DNA from: Lachnoclostridium edouardi
GTDB taxonomy: Bacteria; Bacillota; Clostridia; Lachnospirales; Lachnospiraceae
DNA: 64,000 nucleotides
Direction of reading: 5' to 3'
Assembly (NCBI RefSeq): GCF_900240245.1
Contig: NZ_OESQ01000001.1
Location: 1,048,712-1,112,711, forward strand
A program made the position numbers and the translations under genes. This document shows, in pieces, positions 1 through 8,785 of the stretch. Numbering within the stretch: position 1 is the first letter of the stretch; every line of letters begins with the position of its first letter. The notes under the pieces were generated by a model. It did not search any database. It was not told the DNA's origin and saw only the letters and a program-made list of their open reading frames with translations.

Positions 1-1381
1 CCATTGTGGGATCGTCCCAGTCGAAATCACCCTCCATCGTCTTGATGTACTCAATATGAAAGCCAAGAACATTGTTGTCGAAGATAGCATCCTTGATGAG
101 ATAATTATGTACGCATTCTCCGAAGAGCATTTCTGTGGTCTGTGTGATTTTTCCCTCCGTCTTTCCGTTGACCTCAAAACGAGGTGTGCCGGTAAAGCCG
201 AAGAATTGTGCCTTCTGGAAATGCCGAACAATGTCCTTGTGCATATCACCAAACTGACTGCGGTGACACTCGTCAATAATGAAGACAACTTTCTCGTCCT
301 TATAGGCATCCATAACTTTTGCGTATTGAGGACGCTTCACAGCGTTCGCCATCTTCTGCATCGTTGTAACGATGAGCTGCCGGTTTTTGTCCTGCATCTG
401 CTTTACAAGAACATCAGTGCGGTCAGTGGCATCAACAGAGCCGTTTTCAAACTTGTTGAACTCTTCTGTGGTCTGAGAATCCAAGTCCTTCCGGTCAACA
501 AGGAAGATAACCTTTTTGATATTGGGATTGGCTGCAAGGATTTGTGCTGTCTTAAAAGAGGTCAGCGTCTTTCCTGCACCAGTTGTATGCCAAACATAGG
601 CGTTGCGATTTGTGAGGGTTGCTTGCCGCACAAGAGCCTCTACCGCATACACCTGATAGGGACGCATCACCATGAGCAGCTTGTCCGTGTCATTCAGGAT
701 GGTGTATCTCGTCAGCATCTTGATAATATGGTCTCTGGCAAGGAAGGAGATAGAGAACTCTTTCAGATTGGTGATACGCACATTGTTGAAGTCCGTCCAA
801 AAGAAGGCAAGACTGTGAAGCATATCTCTGTCGGAGTTGGCAAAGTATTTTGTATCAACGCCATTGGACACAACGAAAAGCTGAATGAAGTGGTACAGTC
901 CATTGTAGGAATGCTTTTTATAGCGCATCACTTGGTTGACGGCTTCTCGAATATCTATGCCACGCCGCTTCAACTCCACTTGAATGAGAGGAAGTCCATT
1001 GACAAGGATCGTCACATCATAACGATTCACATATTTTCCGACAACCGTTGTCTGGTTTGTCACCTGAAAGATATTCTTTGTGTGGTCGGCATCGAAGAAA
1101 GAAAGGTATACTTTTGTCCCGTCCTCACGCTCCAACACGAACTTATCTCTGAGAATTTTTGCGCTCTGGAAAACTGATTTTCCAAGCATGATGTTGAATA
1201 CACGCTCCCATTCTTTGTCTGTTAAAGGATGGTCGAGCTTTGCCGCATTGAAGGCTGCAAATTGTATTTTGAAATTTTCGAGTAGCGCATCGTAATCAGG
1301 AATAGACACAGGATTGTATCCCTGTTTATTTAGTTGCTCTATAAATTGCTGTTCAAGAGCTGCTTCGCTTTGGTATGACAT
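1..1381 (-). CDS. hsdR: Type I restriction endonuclease subunit R (partial, 3' end off window)
   Basis: The minus strand is open from an ATG at 1381 to the left edge (about 460 codons). The ATG follows a TAGGAG ribosome site. The start reads MSYQSEAALEQQFIEQL, typical of HsdR. Visible motifs: QVELKRRG (PD-(D/E)XK-type nuclease region), WHTTGAGKTLTSF (helicase Walker A), DECHRSQ (DECH box, motif II) and FTGTPRF (motif III). HsdR is the ATP-dependent translocase/nuclease subunit of type I restriction-modification complexes, cutting foreign DNA with HsdM and HsdS. No hsdM or hsdS lies to the right, so they must be to the left or absent. The C-terminal third cannot be assessed. A long plus-strand frame over the same bases is a shadow. 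Confidence 0.93.
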   Translation of the reverse strand, partial: MSYQSEAALEQQFIEQLNKQGYNPVSIPDYDALLENFKIQFAAFNAAKLDHPLTDKEWERVFNIMLGKSVFQSAKILRDKFVLEREDGTKVYLSFFDADHTKNIFQVTNQTTVVGKYVNRYDVTILVNGLPLIQVELKRRGIDIREAVNQVMRYKKHSYNGLYHFIQLFVVSNGVDTKYFANSDRDMLHSLAFFWTDFNNVRITNLKEFSISFLARDHIIKMLTRYTILNDTDKLLMVMRPYQVYAVEALVRQATLTNRNAYVWHTTGAGKTLTSFKTAQILAANPNIKKVIFLVDRKDLDSQTTEEFNKFENGSVDATDRTDVLVKQMQDKNRQLIVTTMQKMANAVKRPQYAKVMDAYKDEKVVFIIDECHRSQFGDMHKDIVRHFQKAQFFGFTGTPRFEVNGKTEGKITQTTEMLFGECVHNYLIKDAIFDNNVLGFHIEYIKTMEGDFDWDDPTM

Positions 1382-1457
1382 ATCTTCAACTCCTATACTT
1401 GAGGATTCTTTTACAAAACAGATTGCTTTTTAAGAAAGCCCATTTTTATTTTCAAAC

Positions 1458-1661
1458 TTATTCGTCAACAAATTCCATGATGTCATCTATTGTGCAATTC
1501 AATGCCATGCAGATTTTTCCTAAAACATCCGTGGTTACATTGTCGCCGTGGTTTAATTTATTGATAGTATAATGACTAATTCCAGCAGCTTTTTCTAAAT
1601 CTCTTTTTTTCATATCTTGATCAATTAGCATTTTCCAGAGTTTTTTATAGCTTACTTTCAT
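1458..1661 (-). CDS. Small XRE/Cro-type HTH regulator
   Basis: A 67-residue protein, essentially only a helix-turn-helix (KRDLEKAAGISHYTINKLNHG) with a short C-terminal tail typical of Cro/CI-family repressors. A GGAGG site 7 nt upstream picks the ATG at 1661 over the upstream in-frame start at 1679. It lies 76 bp upstream of hsdR in the same direction, so it could control the restriction genes, as small HTH C-type proteins do. It could equally be left over from a mobile element. The link to restriction is inferred from position only. Confidence 0.8.
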   Translation of the reverse strand: MKVSYKKLWKMLIDQDMKKRDLEKAAGISHYTINKLNHGDNVTTDVLGKICMALNCTIDDIMEFVDE

Positions 1662-1697
1662 TCCTATGCCTCCATTCAAGGAAAATCATAACTACCT

Positions 1698-1740
1698 ACA
1701 GTATAGCACTGTTTTGTCAAAAACTCAAACATTGTGTTTG
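1698..1740 (-). promoter_or_regulatory. Candidate promoter and two operators for the XRE-hsdR genes
   Basis: On the minus strand TTTGAG (1724-1729) and TATACT (1700-1705) are 18 bp apart. Two short palindromes overlap them: ACAGT-5-ACTGT (1698-1712), over the -10, and CAAACA-TTG-TGTTTG (1726-1740), over the -35. This layout suits autorepression by the small HTH protein. The -35 is weak. Confidence 0.4.
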
Positions 1741-1802
1741 CTACCGCTGTAATATAATTCGAAAAAATAATTGTATTTCTAAAGAGAAAGTACCCTTGAC
1801 AA

Positions 1803-3098
1803 ATCGCGTCTCAAAAACAGATTTTACAAGAGTACGCAGAACGGAACGGTTTCCAGAATCCCCGGTTCTTTGTGGATGACGGGTACTCCGGTGTGACCTT
1901 CGACCGTCCGGCCTATCTGGAGATGATGGCAGAGGTAGAGGCGGGACGGGTGTCCACCATCATCGTCAAAGATCACTCCCGCCTGGGCCGCAACCGGCTG
2001 GTGGTAGGCATCCTGCTGGAAGAAACCTTCGCCCAGCATCACGTCCGCTATATCGCCATCAACGACGGCGTGGACACCATCAACGGGATTGATGACAGCA
2101 TTGCCGTGCGGGACTTGTTCAACGAGTGGCACGCCCGTGATACCAGCAAGAAGGTGAAGGCGGTCATCATGGCAGCGGCGCGGCGGGGAGAACGGATTGG
2201 GACTTCCGCCCCCTACGGCTACAAGAAGGATGAAGAAAACCCAAAGCATCTGATCCCAGATGAACAGACCGCCCCTGTGGTGTCCCGTATCTTTGAGCTG
2301 TGCGCCGGCGGGCTTGGCCCGGACAAGATCGCCAGAATACTCACACAGGAACAAGTCCTCACCCCAACCGCCTACGCCTACCGTACCAGAGGTGTCCGCC
2401 ACTCCGCTTTGAATCTGGACAGGCCCTATGCCTGGTCTGGGAGTACAGTAGCCGGTATTCTGGAGCACGAGGAATACATCGGCAACACCATCAACTGCCG
2501 GACCTATACCCCATCCTTCAAGAGCAAAAAGAGCCTTCTGAACCCGCCGGACAAGATACTCCGCTTTGAGGGGACCCATGAGCCTTTGATCGCTCTGGAC
2601 ACATGGGAGATCGTCCAACGGGTGCGGCAGGGCAAGCGGAGGCCCACCAAGCTGGGACAACAGGATGTTCTCTCCGGGCTGGTCTACTGCAAGGACTGCG
2701 GCTCACGGCATTATTTCTGCCAGTGCGGGAGCTGGGACGAATTGTTCCAAAGGCTCACCAGCAGCCATCAGAGCAGGGCGAAAAAGGAACTGGCTTTGGG
2801 GCATCTCTCCGATGGGCAATTTCAAACGCTGGTGCAGGGCTATGAGCAGGAAAAGGCGGAACTTGAAACAAAGGCGGAAACGCTCAGAAATGAGATTGCC
2901 AACCGTCAAGACACGCTTCTGAACGCCGACCGCTTCCGCAGGCTGGTGGACAAGTACACGGATATTACGGAACTGACGCCGGAGCTGGTGCGGGAGTTTA
3001 TTCAGCGGATTGAGATACACGAACGCTCCGGGCGGCACAAGAAAAAGCATTACACCCAGCAGGTCGATATTTACTTCAATTTCATCGGCCAGGCATGA
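1803..3098 (+). pseudogene. Truncated large serine recombinase (mobile-element remnant)
   Basis: The frame is recombinase-like from about 1805 (reads IASQKQILQEYAERNGFQNP), upstream of the first ATG at 1872, but an in-frame TGA just before it ends the similarity. The N-terminal strand with the catalytic Ser (YxRxS motif) is missing. What remains: the rest of the resolvase domain (VDDGYSGV, DHSRLGRN), the recombinase domain (APYGYKK, GILEHEEYIG), one half of a zinc ribbon (CKDCG) and a coiled-coil tail. The zinc-ribbon to coiled-coil stretch is also shorter than in full-length relatives of about 520-550 residues, suggesting an internal deletion. GC content is clearly above that of the flanks, as in recombinases of Tn4451/Tn1549-type elements. 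No upstream gene or attachment site is recognisable. Confidence 0.85.
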
Positions 3099-3104
3099 CG
3101 AAAC

Positions 3105-3134
3105 GGCCCCAGGATTCCGTAACATCCTGGGGCC
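3105..3134 (+). terminator. Hairpin after recombinase remnant
   Basis: A perfect 11-bp inverted repeat (GGCCCCAGGAT / ATCCTGGGGCC) with an 8-nt loop lies 7 bp after the recombinase stop. No clear U-tract follows, so this is a terminator-like hairpin rather than a textbook terminator. Confidence 0.6.
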
Positions 3135-3193
3135 ATGCTTAGAACCAAAAAGCATCCTTATCAGGGCGGACGCTTCGGCGCACATTTTTTTCG

Positions 3194-3250
3194 TTGACAA
3201 TTTTTATTATTTGTCGTATTATATAACAGTGTTATATATCACTGTTATAT
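3194..3250 (+). promoter_or_regulatory. tetR promoter with overlapping palindromic operator
   Basis: TTGACA (3194-3199), a 17-bp spacer and TATTAT (3217-3222) form a near-consensus SigA promoter. A perfect 11-bp inverted repeat, ATATAACAGTG-8-CACTGTTATAT (3221-3250), covers the -10 end and the start region, just before the TetR gene. This is the expected position of an autorepression operator. Binding by the neighbouring TetR protein is inferred. Confidence 0.8.
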
Positions 3251-3266
3251 TTTAAGAGGAACACTT

Positions 3267-3884
3267 ATGAATGAAACATCACAAACAACTTTAGATTTAA
3301 TTTTAGAGGCCGCCGCAAAAGAATTTCTGGCAAAAGGTTTTCAGTCTGCTTCTCTCCGCAATATTGTAAAAACAGTGGGTATGACCACAGGAGCATTTTA
3401 TGGTTACTTTAAAAGCAAGGAGGAGCTGTTTGAGGCTTTAGTGGGGGAACATTATGACTTTATGTTAAACTGTTTTCAAAAAGCCCAGACAGAGTTCGCC
3501 CAGCTGCCTGTTCAGCAGCAGCCGGAAAATCTAAGCAATATTTCAGGACTTTGTATGTTTGATATGCTGCATTACGCATATGAGCATTTAGACGTATTTA
3601 AGCTTATTTTATGCGGCGCAGAAGGAACCCGCTTTTCCGGGCTGATTGACGAAATGGTAGAGATTGAGACAACGGCTACCCACAATTATATGAATGTTCT
3701 AAAGTCCTTAGGCAGGCCGGCTCCTTTTATTGACCAGCGCCTAGAACACATTTTGATTACCGGAATGTTTAATGCTTTTTTTGAATTAGTGATTCACGAA
3801 ATGCCGCTGGATCAGGCAGAAATCTATTTGCAGGAACTGCGGACCTTTTACACTGCCGGGTGGATGAAAATTATGGGGCAATAG
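3267..3884 (+). CDS. TetR/AcrR family transcriptional regulator
   Basis: 205 residues. The N-terminal HTH (about 8-55; LRNIVKTVGMTTGAFYGYFKSKEELFEAL) matches the TetR signature including the GxFYxYFxSKE core. The C-terminal ligand-binding helices are poorly conserved, as usual. It lies 73 bp upstream of two ABC exporter genes on the same strand and behind a promoter with a palindromic operator. The simplest reading is an autoregulated repressor of the exporter, released by a transported small molecule. The ligand is unknown. Confidence 0.9.
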   Translation: MNETSQTTLDLILEAAAKEFLAKGFQSASLRNIVKTVGMTTGAFYGYFKSKEELFEALVGEHYDFMLNCFQKAQTEFAQLPVQQQPENLSNISGLCMFDMLHYAYEHLDVFKLILCGAEGTRFSGLIDEMVEIETTATHNYMNVLKSLGRPAPFIDQRLEHILITGMFNAFFELVIHEMPLDQAEIYLQELRTFYTAGWMKIMGQ

Positions 3885-3904
3885 CCCTATAGTTTTTACA
3901 TAAA

Positions 3905-3922
3905 AGTTAGTCAAAACTAACT
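3905..3922 (+). promoter_or_regulatory. Inverted repeat upstream of the ABC exporter pair
   Basis: AGTTAGT-CAAA-ACTAACT is a perfect 7-bp inverted repeat, 35 bp before the first exporter ATG and after the tetR stop. TTAG-type half sites recall metal-responsive DtxR/IdeR-like operators of Firmicutes, which would add iron control. It could instead be a second TetR site, although its sequence is unlike the 3221-3250 operator, or a small hairpin. The regulator is inferred, not shown. Confidence 0.45.
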
Positions 3923-3957
3923 ATGCATCACAAAAATATTTTCAAGGAGGTTTTTCA

Positions 3958-5733
3958 ATGAAAAAGCAGTCTAATTTATCCAGATTGATGAGCTATGCCG
4001 GAGGGCATAAAATATTGACTTATCTTTCTTGGGCCCTGTCTGTCATAAGCGCTCTCTTGGCTCTTATACCTTTTTGGTATATATGGCGTATTATCCGGGA
4101 CATACTGGAGGTTTCCCCAGATTACTCCCAGGCTGTAAATGTTACGCAGTACGGCTGGTCCGCAGTATTATTTGCAATTATATCTATTGTTGTTTACATA
4201 GCCGCCCTTTTGTGCTCTCACCTAAGTGCGTTCCGGGTTGCAGCCAATATTAGAAAGGAGCTTATGCGGCACATTGCAGCCCTGCCTCTTGGAGTAACGG
4301 AAAAATATGGAAGCGGAAAGCTGAGGAGAATTGTCAATACCTCCAGCACTGCCACAGAAACTTATCTGGCCCACAGGCTGCCTGATAAGGCAGGGGCCAT
4401 TGCCACTCCTATAGGACTGCTTGTTCTCCTCCTTGTATTTGACTGGCGGCTGGGACTGCTAAGCCTTGTTCCTGTTGTACTTGGCTTCCTGATTATGATG
4501 AAAATGACGGGCAAAAATATGGAGCAGAAATTAAAGGAATACCAGAACGCCCTTTCAGATATGTCTAATGAGGCTGTGGAATATGTAAGAGGCGTGCCTG
4601 TAGTAAAAACCTTTGGCCAGACAATTTTTTCTTTTAAACGTTTTAAAGCGACTATTGATAATTACGAGAAATGGGTAATTGCATATACAAAAGCTTTAAG
4701 GCTTCCTATGATGTTTTATACAACTGCTATTAACGGCGTGTTCGCCTTTTTAATTGCCGGAGGCATTATATTTACAAGAAACGGCGTAACCAATGAATTG
4801 CTGTTAAACTTGATTTTTTACATTATAATCACTCCTGTTATTGGAACAACATTGACAAAAATCATGTTTATGAGCGAGGATTCAATGATTGCGGCAGACG
4901 CCATAAGCAGAATTGATGAAATATTAAATGAACAGCCCTTATCTGAGGAAGAGAAAAATAATGTGCCTGCAGACAACTCCATTACATTAGAGCACGTAAG
5001 CTACAGCTACGACGGAAAGAAAAACGCCTTAAATGATGTGTCTCTGTCTATTAAGCCTGGACAGACAATCGCCCTCATAGGTCCGTCCGGCGGCGGTAAA
5101 ACAACTCTTGCAAATCTTGTAACAAGATTTTTTGATCCTCAAAAGGGACGCGTATTAATAGGAAATATAGATATACGCCTTATTCCAAAGAAAACGTTAA
5201 TGAATCAGGTATCTTTTGTATTTCAGCACAGCCGCCTTATTAAAGCATCCATACTGGAAAATGTGCGCATGGCAAAGCCGGAGGCGACACGTGAAGAAGT
5301 CCTAGAGGCTTTAAAGTCTGCTCAGTGCCTGGATATTATAGAAAAATTGCCTGACGGCATAGACACGGTTGTAGGTACAAACGGAGTATATCTGTCCGGC
5401 GGTGAACAGCAGCGAATCTCCATTGCCCGGGCAATTTTGAAAAACGCGCCTATTCTGATTCTGGACGAAGCCACCGCTTTCGCCGACCCGGACAACGAGG
5501 TGCGGGTACAGCAGGCTTTATCCGCCCTTTCCAAGGGAAAAACCGTGATTATGATTGCCCACAGGCTGTCGTCTATTACAGACACTGATTGTATTTATGT
5601 TCTGCAGAACGGCCAGATTGCCGAAAGCGGCACACACAGTCAGTTGCTAGAGAAAAACGGCCTGTTTACAAATATGTGGAAGAATTACTCCCAGTCTACA
5701 GAATGGAAAATTTCAAAGGAGGCAAAAGCATGA
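3958..5733 (+). CDS. ABC exporter half-transporter, subunit 1 (ATPase/permease)
   Basis: 591 residues: six predicted membrane helices in about 1-310, then a nucleotide-binding domain. Walker A GPSGGGKTT is near residue 377, signature LSGGEQQR near 478, Walker B ILILDEATAFADPDNE near 500, and the H-loop in IAHRLSS near 534. The FADPD D-loop replaces the usual ASLD form; this variant also appears in IrtA/YbtP-type siderophore transporters. The start follows AAGGAGG. Its stop overlaps the next start (ATGA), so the two probably form a heterodimer. The substrate is unknown: multidrug efflux or siderophore handling are both possible. Confidence 0.88.
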   Translation: MKKQSNLSRLMSYAGGHKILTYLSWALSVISALLALIPFWYIWRIIRDILEVSPDYSQAVNVTQYGWSAVLFAIISIVVYIAALLCSHLSAFRVAANIRKELMRHIAALPLGVTEKYGSGKLRRIVNTSSTATETYLAHRLPDKAGAIATPIGLLVLLLVFDWRLGLLSLVPVVLGFLIMMKMTGKNMEQKLKEYQNALSDMSNEAVEYVRGVPVVKTFGQTIFSFKRFKATIDNYEKWVIAYTKALRLPMMFYTTAINGVFAFLIAGGIIFTRNGVTNELLLNLIFYIIITPVIGTTLTKIMFMSEDSMIAADAISRIDEILNEQPLSEEEKNNVPADNSITLEHVSYSYDGKKNALNDVSLSIKPGQTIALIGPSGGGKTTLANLVTRFFDPQKGRVLIGNIDIRLIPKKTLMNQVSFVFQHSRLIKASILENVRMAKPEATREEVLEALKSAQCLDIIEKLPDGIDTVVGTNGVYLSGGEQQRISIARAILKNAPILILDEATAFADPDNEVRVQQALSALSKGKTVIMIAHRLSSITDTDCIYVLQNGQIAESGTHSQLLEKNGLFTNMWKNYSQSTEWKISKEAKA

Positions 5734-7460
5734 TTCAGATGTTACAAAGACGATTTGCATTATCCAGACAAGGAGCTATAGATTTAATAAAAGGCTGTAT
5801 TGCCTGCGTGGTACAGGATATGTCTTTTATGTTTCCCGTAGGACTTTTGTACTCCTTTGTCATTGATATTATGGACAAAGGCATATCAGGAAGCCGGGTT
5901 ATTTTTTATGCTGCCGGCGCTTTCCTGTGCCTGGCCTTTATATTTATAGCCACCTGGTTTCAGTATAACGCTACTTATTTAGCTACTTATGTCGAAAGCG
6001 GGGTGCGGCGTATTGCATTGGCTGAACAGCTTCGCAAAATTCCTCTGTCCTTTTTCGGAAAAAAGGATCTTGCTGATTTAACAAATTCCATTATGGGCGA
6101 CTGCGCCACCCTGGAAACAGCATTTTCTCATTTTGTGCCTGCTTTAGTAGGCTCCCTTATTTCTGCCACTGTCATTGGCATTTGCCTTTTTGCCTATGAC
6201 TGGAGAATGGCCCTTGCCGCAGTTTGGGTTTTGCCTATTGCATTTGCCATTACTATGTTTTCATCCCGTATACAGGATTATTTTAACCGTATCTCTGTAA
6301 GCGCCAATGTAGCCCTGGAAGGCGGCGTTCAGGAGTGTCTTGAAAGTCTGCAGGACTTAAAAACAAATAATGCAGAGGAGCGTTACTTAGAAGGTCTTAA
6401 CAAGAAAATTGATTATGTGGAAAAACGCCATATTATTACAGAGCTTGGCACCGCCCTGTTTGTAGTTTCCTCAACATTAATATTAAAATTCGGTATTGCT
6501 ACTGTTGTCCTTGTAGGCTCTGCTCTCCTTATTAAGGGAGAAATTAATATTCCCCTGTTCTTTATGTTTTTGCTTGTGGCTTCCAGACTGTACTCTCCTC
6601 TTGAGGGAGCTTTGCAAAACCTTGCGGCTATTATCTCCACCAAGGCTAATATAAGCCGTATGAACGAAATTCTCTATCACCCGATTCAGACAGGCAGCAG
6701 CCAGATGACAAATAAGGGCTATGATATTACCTTTGACCATGTAGGTTTTTCTTACAATACTGGGGAAATTATTTTAAAGGATGTTTCATTTACAGCAAAG
6801 CAGGGGGAGGTTGCAGCTTTAGTAGGGCCATCCGGCGGCGGCAAAACTACAGTATCCCGCCTTGCCTCCCGCTTCTGGGATATAAATAAAGGAAAAATCA
6901 CTGTAGGCGGCATGGATATATCAAAAATAGAGCCTGAAACCTTATTATCCCTCTACTCTATTGTATTTCAGGATGTAACTTTGTTTAACAACACGATTAT
7001 GGAAAATATCAGAATCGGAAAAAAAGACGCTAAAGATGAGGAAGTAATAGCGGCTGCAAAAATGGCCAACTGTGACGAATTTGCGTTAAAGCTTCCCAAT
7101 GGCTATGACAGTATGATCGGTGAAAATGGCTGCCAGCTGTCCGGTGGAGAAAGGCAGCGTATTTCCATTGCCAGAGCCTTCTTAAAAAACTCTCCTATTA
7201 TTTTATTGGACGAGGCAACGGCAAGCCTTGACGTAGAAAATGAAACCTTAATACAGGCCGCACTGTCCAGATTAATCAAGGACAAAACTGTACTTGTGAT
7301 TGCTCATCGTATGCGCACTGTCAGCGGCGCCGACAAGGTGGTCGTACTTTCAGACGGCTGCGTTGCCGAACAGGGAAAACCTGCAGAACTGATGAATACA
7401 GGAAGCATTTATCCTCGTATGGTAAAACTGCAGATGCTTAGTCAAAATTGGGGGATTTAA
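5730..7460 (+). CDS. ABC exporter half-transporter, subunit 2 (ATPase/permease)
   Basis: 576 residues from the ATG at 5730, which overlaps the previous stop and has AAAGGAGG upstream; a longer in-frame start at 5589 would run back through subunit 1. Membrane domain about 1-310; NBD with Walker A GPSGGGKTT near 367, signature LSGGERQR near 470, Walker B ILLDEATASLDVENE near 490 and IAHRM near 525. Both catalytic sites look intact, so asymmetry with subunit 1 is mild. Translational coupling and shared TetR control point to an obligate heterodimeric exporter of the MdlAB/IrtAB type. Confidence 0.88.
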   Translation: MIQMLQRRFALSRQGAIDLIKGCIACVVQDMSFMFPVGLLYSFVIDIMDKGISGSRVIFYAAGAFLCLAFIFIATWFQYNATYLATYVESGVRRIALAEQLRKIPLSFFGKKDLADLTNSIMGDCATLETAFSHFVPALVGSLISATVIGICLFAYDWRMALAAVWVLPIAFAITMFSSRIQDYFNRISVSANVALEGGVQECLESLQDLKTNNAEERYLEGLNKKIDYVEKRHIITELGTALFVVSSTLILKFGIATVVLVGSALLIKGEINIPLFFMFLLVASRLYSPLEGALQNLAAIISTKANISRMNEILYHPIQTGSSQMTNKGYDITFDHVGFSYNTGEIILKDVSFTAKQGEVAALVGPSGGGKTTVSRLASRFWDINKGKITVGGMDISKIEPETLLSLYSIVFQDVTLFNNTIMENIRIGKKDAKDEEVIAAAKMANCDEFALKLPNGYDSMIGENGCQLSGGERQRISIARAFLKNSPIILLDEATASLDVENETLIQAALSRLIKDKTVLVIAHRMRTVSGADKVVVLSDGCVAEQGKPAELMNTGSIYPRMVKLQMLSQNWGI

Positions 7461-7931
7461 CACAAAAAAGACGGGCAAAATGCAAAAGAACATATGTTTG
7501 TTTTCTCTTGACATTTTTTAAAACTATGATATACTTGAAGTAGCTTATCTACCAGTGTAGAAGGAGTTCCTGATTGCGTCTTACTCTGTAAGGCGCTTTC
7601 TGCTTTATAAATATTATATTTTCTTATTTTATTTTGCAAACTGTGATCCTTTTCAAAATAAAATGCTGTAATGAGCAGACAATACCGCTCTCTACATTCT
7701 ACCACTACCATATACCGCTCTTCTTCACATTCCTTCAAATTACACTGATAATTTTCAATAAACTTACGAACCCATTTTATTCTTTCGCATCTCCTGAAAT
7801 CCGGAACTCTTTTCCCCTCCTTCTCATAATCTTGACATGTAACATGATAAAAAGCTTCTTCTCTTCCATACTCAATGGGAGAAAATCTTATTTTTACCCT
7901 CTTTCCTTCAAACTTAGGAAATTTTTCTCAT
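7457..7931 (-). pseudogene. Small basic protein, frameshifted near its start; PBECR-like nuclease possible
   Basis: An ATG at 7931 overlaps the stop of the upstream DUF3800 frame (ATGA) behind AAGGTGG, but its frame ends after five codons. Removing one A from the A5 run at 7922-7926 joins it to a frame open to 7457 (about 157 residues, starting MRKFPKFEGKRVKIRFSP). The middle (RIKWVRKFIENY, RYMVVVE, YCLLITAFYFEKDH) resembles small phage and gut-Firmicute proteins of the barnase/EndoU-like PBECR type; I recall this only as a family pattern. The ORF ends inside the exporter stop on the other strand. It may be a real frameshift, a phase-variable tract, or a sequencing error. Confidence 0.55.
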
Positions 7932-8639
7932 TTTGCTTCCCACCTTAGTAAATTAAATTTTTCCTCTCTATATAAAGTTGATTTTTTCAACTGATAACCT
8001 GATCGCTCTTTGATTAACTTTATAATATCCTGTTTTGTTTCGCTCTTTTTTACATTCATGTCAAATATTCGATTTTGATAACCTAAAGCTCCAATAAGAA
8101 TATCCACAACCTGCATAATTGATACCTCTTGAGAACGAATTGGCTGAACCCGTCTTATTATAGTTCTTGAAAAATCGTACATATTATTACAACATATCTC
8201 ATGGAGTTTCTGAGCTTTATGATATGAATTTGTATCTTTTACATCTATATATACTTCATATCTGTCCTTTGGAGCAAAAATAACCTTTAACATATCAAAA
8301 TACATTTTATAGTACCAATCATCATATGTCTGATTGAATTTATCATGGTTTAATTCCTTCTTATCTGGAACAATCAATCCTCTAAAATGTAAATCATCAT
8401 CATCAAAAAAAATAATCAACGATATCCAAATATAACTGTTTTTTTACCGGACCAATTTTGGTCCATTTTATCTCGGCTTCATATCTTACTCCATACTTCT
8501 CTTTTATTTTCCTTATACGTTTATTTACCTCTTTTAATTTATCCTGTGGACACCATACAGCGCCTAAAATCATATCATTAATTCCATCATGTTCCAAATG
8601 ACAACTTTCATCACAATAAACATTATAAATAGTCCCCAT
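7928..8639 (-). pseudogene. DUF3800 domain protein, frameshifted in a T8/A8 tract
   Basis: The start ATG at 8639 follows AAGGAG. The protein begins MGTIYNVYCDESCHLEHDG, the YxDES motif of DUF3800 (predicted RNase H-like fold). The frame stops just after LDIVDYFF. One base fewer in the 8-base run at 8405-8412 would continue directly into DDDDLHFRGLIVPDKK and run to 7928, giving about 236 residues, the usual family length. The second half keeps YEVYIDVKDTNSY and MQVVDILIGALGYQNR. DUF3800 proteins occur in mobile and defence contexts, but no function is established. It is coupled to the next small gene by ATGA, and both are broken the same way. Confidence 0.8.
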
Positions 8640-8713
8640 GTACCTTTTCTCCTTCAACATCAAAAATCTCTTCAGCCCTGCTATTCTCTAAACAAAGTAT
8701 ATCACTTCAATCG

Positions 8714-8752
8714 AAAAAGCGATAGACAGTTTTATCCTATCTATCGCTTTTT
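8714..8752. terminator. Bidirectional terminator between DUF3800 operon and surface protein
   Basis: AAAAAGCGATAGA pairs perfectly with TCTATCGCTTTTT across a 13-nt loop, with A/T tails for both strands. On the minus strand it follows the surface-protein stop by about 34 bp. Confidence 0.85.
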
Positions 8753-8785
8753 CATATTTAATTTAGTTATAAATTTTCAGATATC

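Noticed and set aside
56..1177. 373-residue plus-strand frame
   Set aside because: Antisense shadow of hsdR: the minus strand carries clear helicase and nuclease motifs in this stretch, the plus frame none.
1824..2660. 278-residue minus-strand frame opposite the recombinase
   Set aside because: Shadow in GC-rich DNA; recombinase motifs are on the plus strand.
8403..8663. Two separate small genes (86 and 163 residues) instead of one DUF3800 gene
   Set aside because: They are consecutive parts of one domain and join exactly by removing one base from an 8-base run; the second part has no ribosome site.
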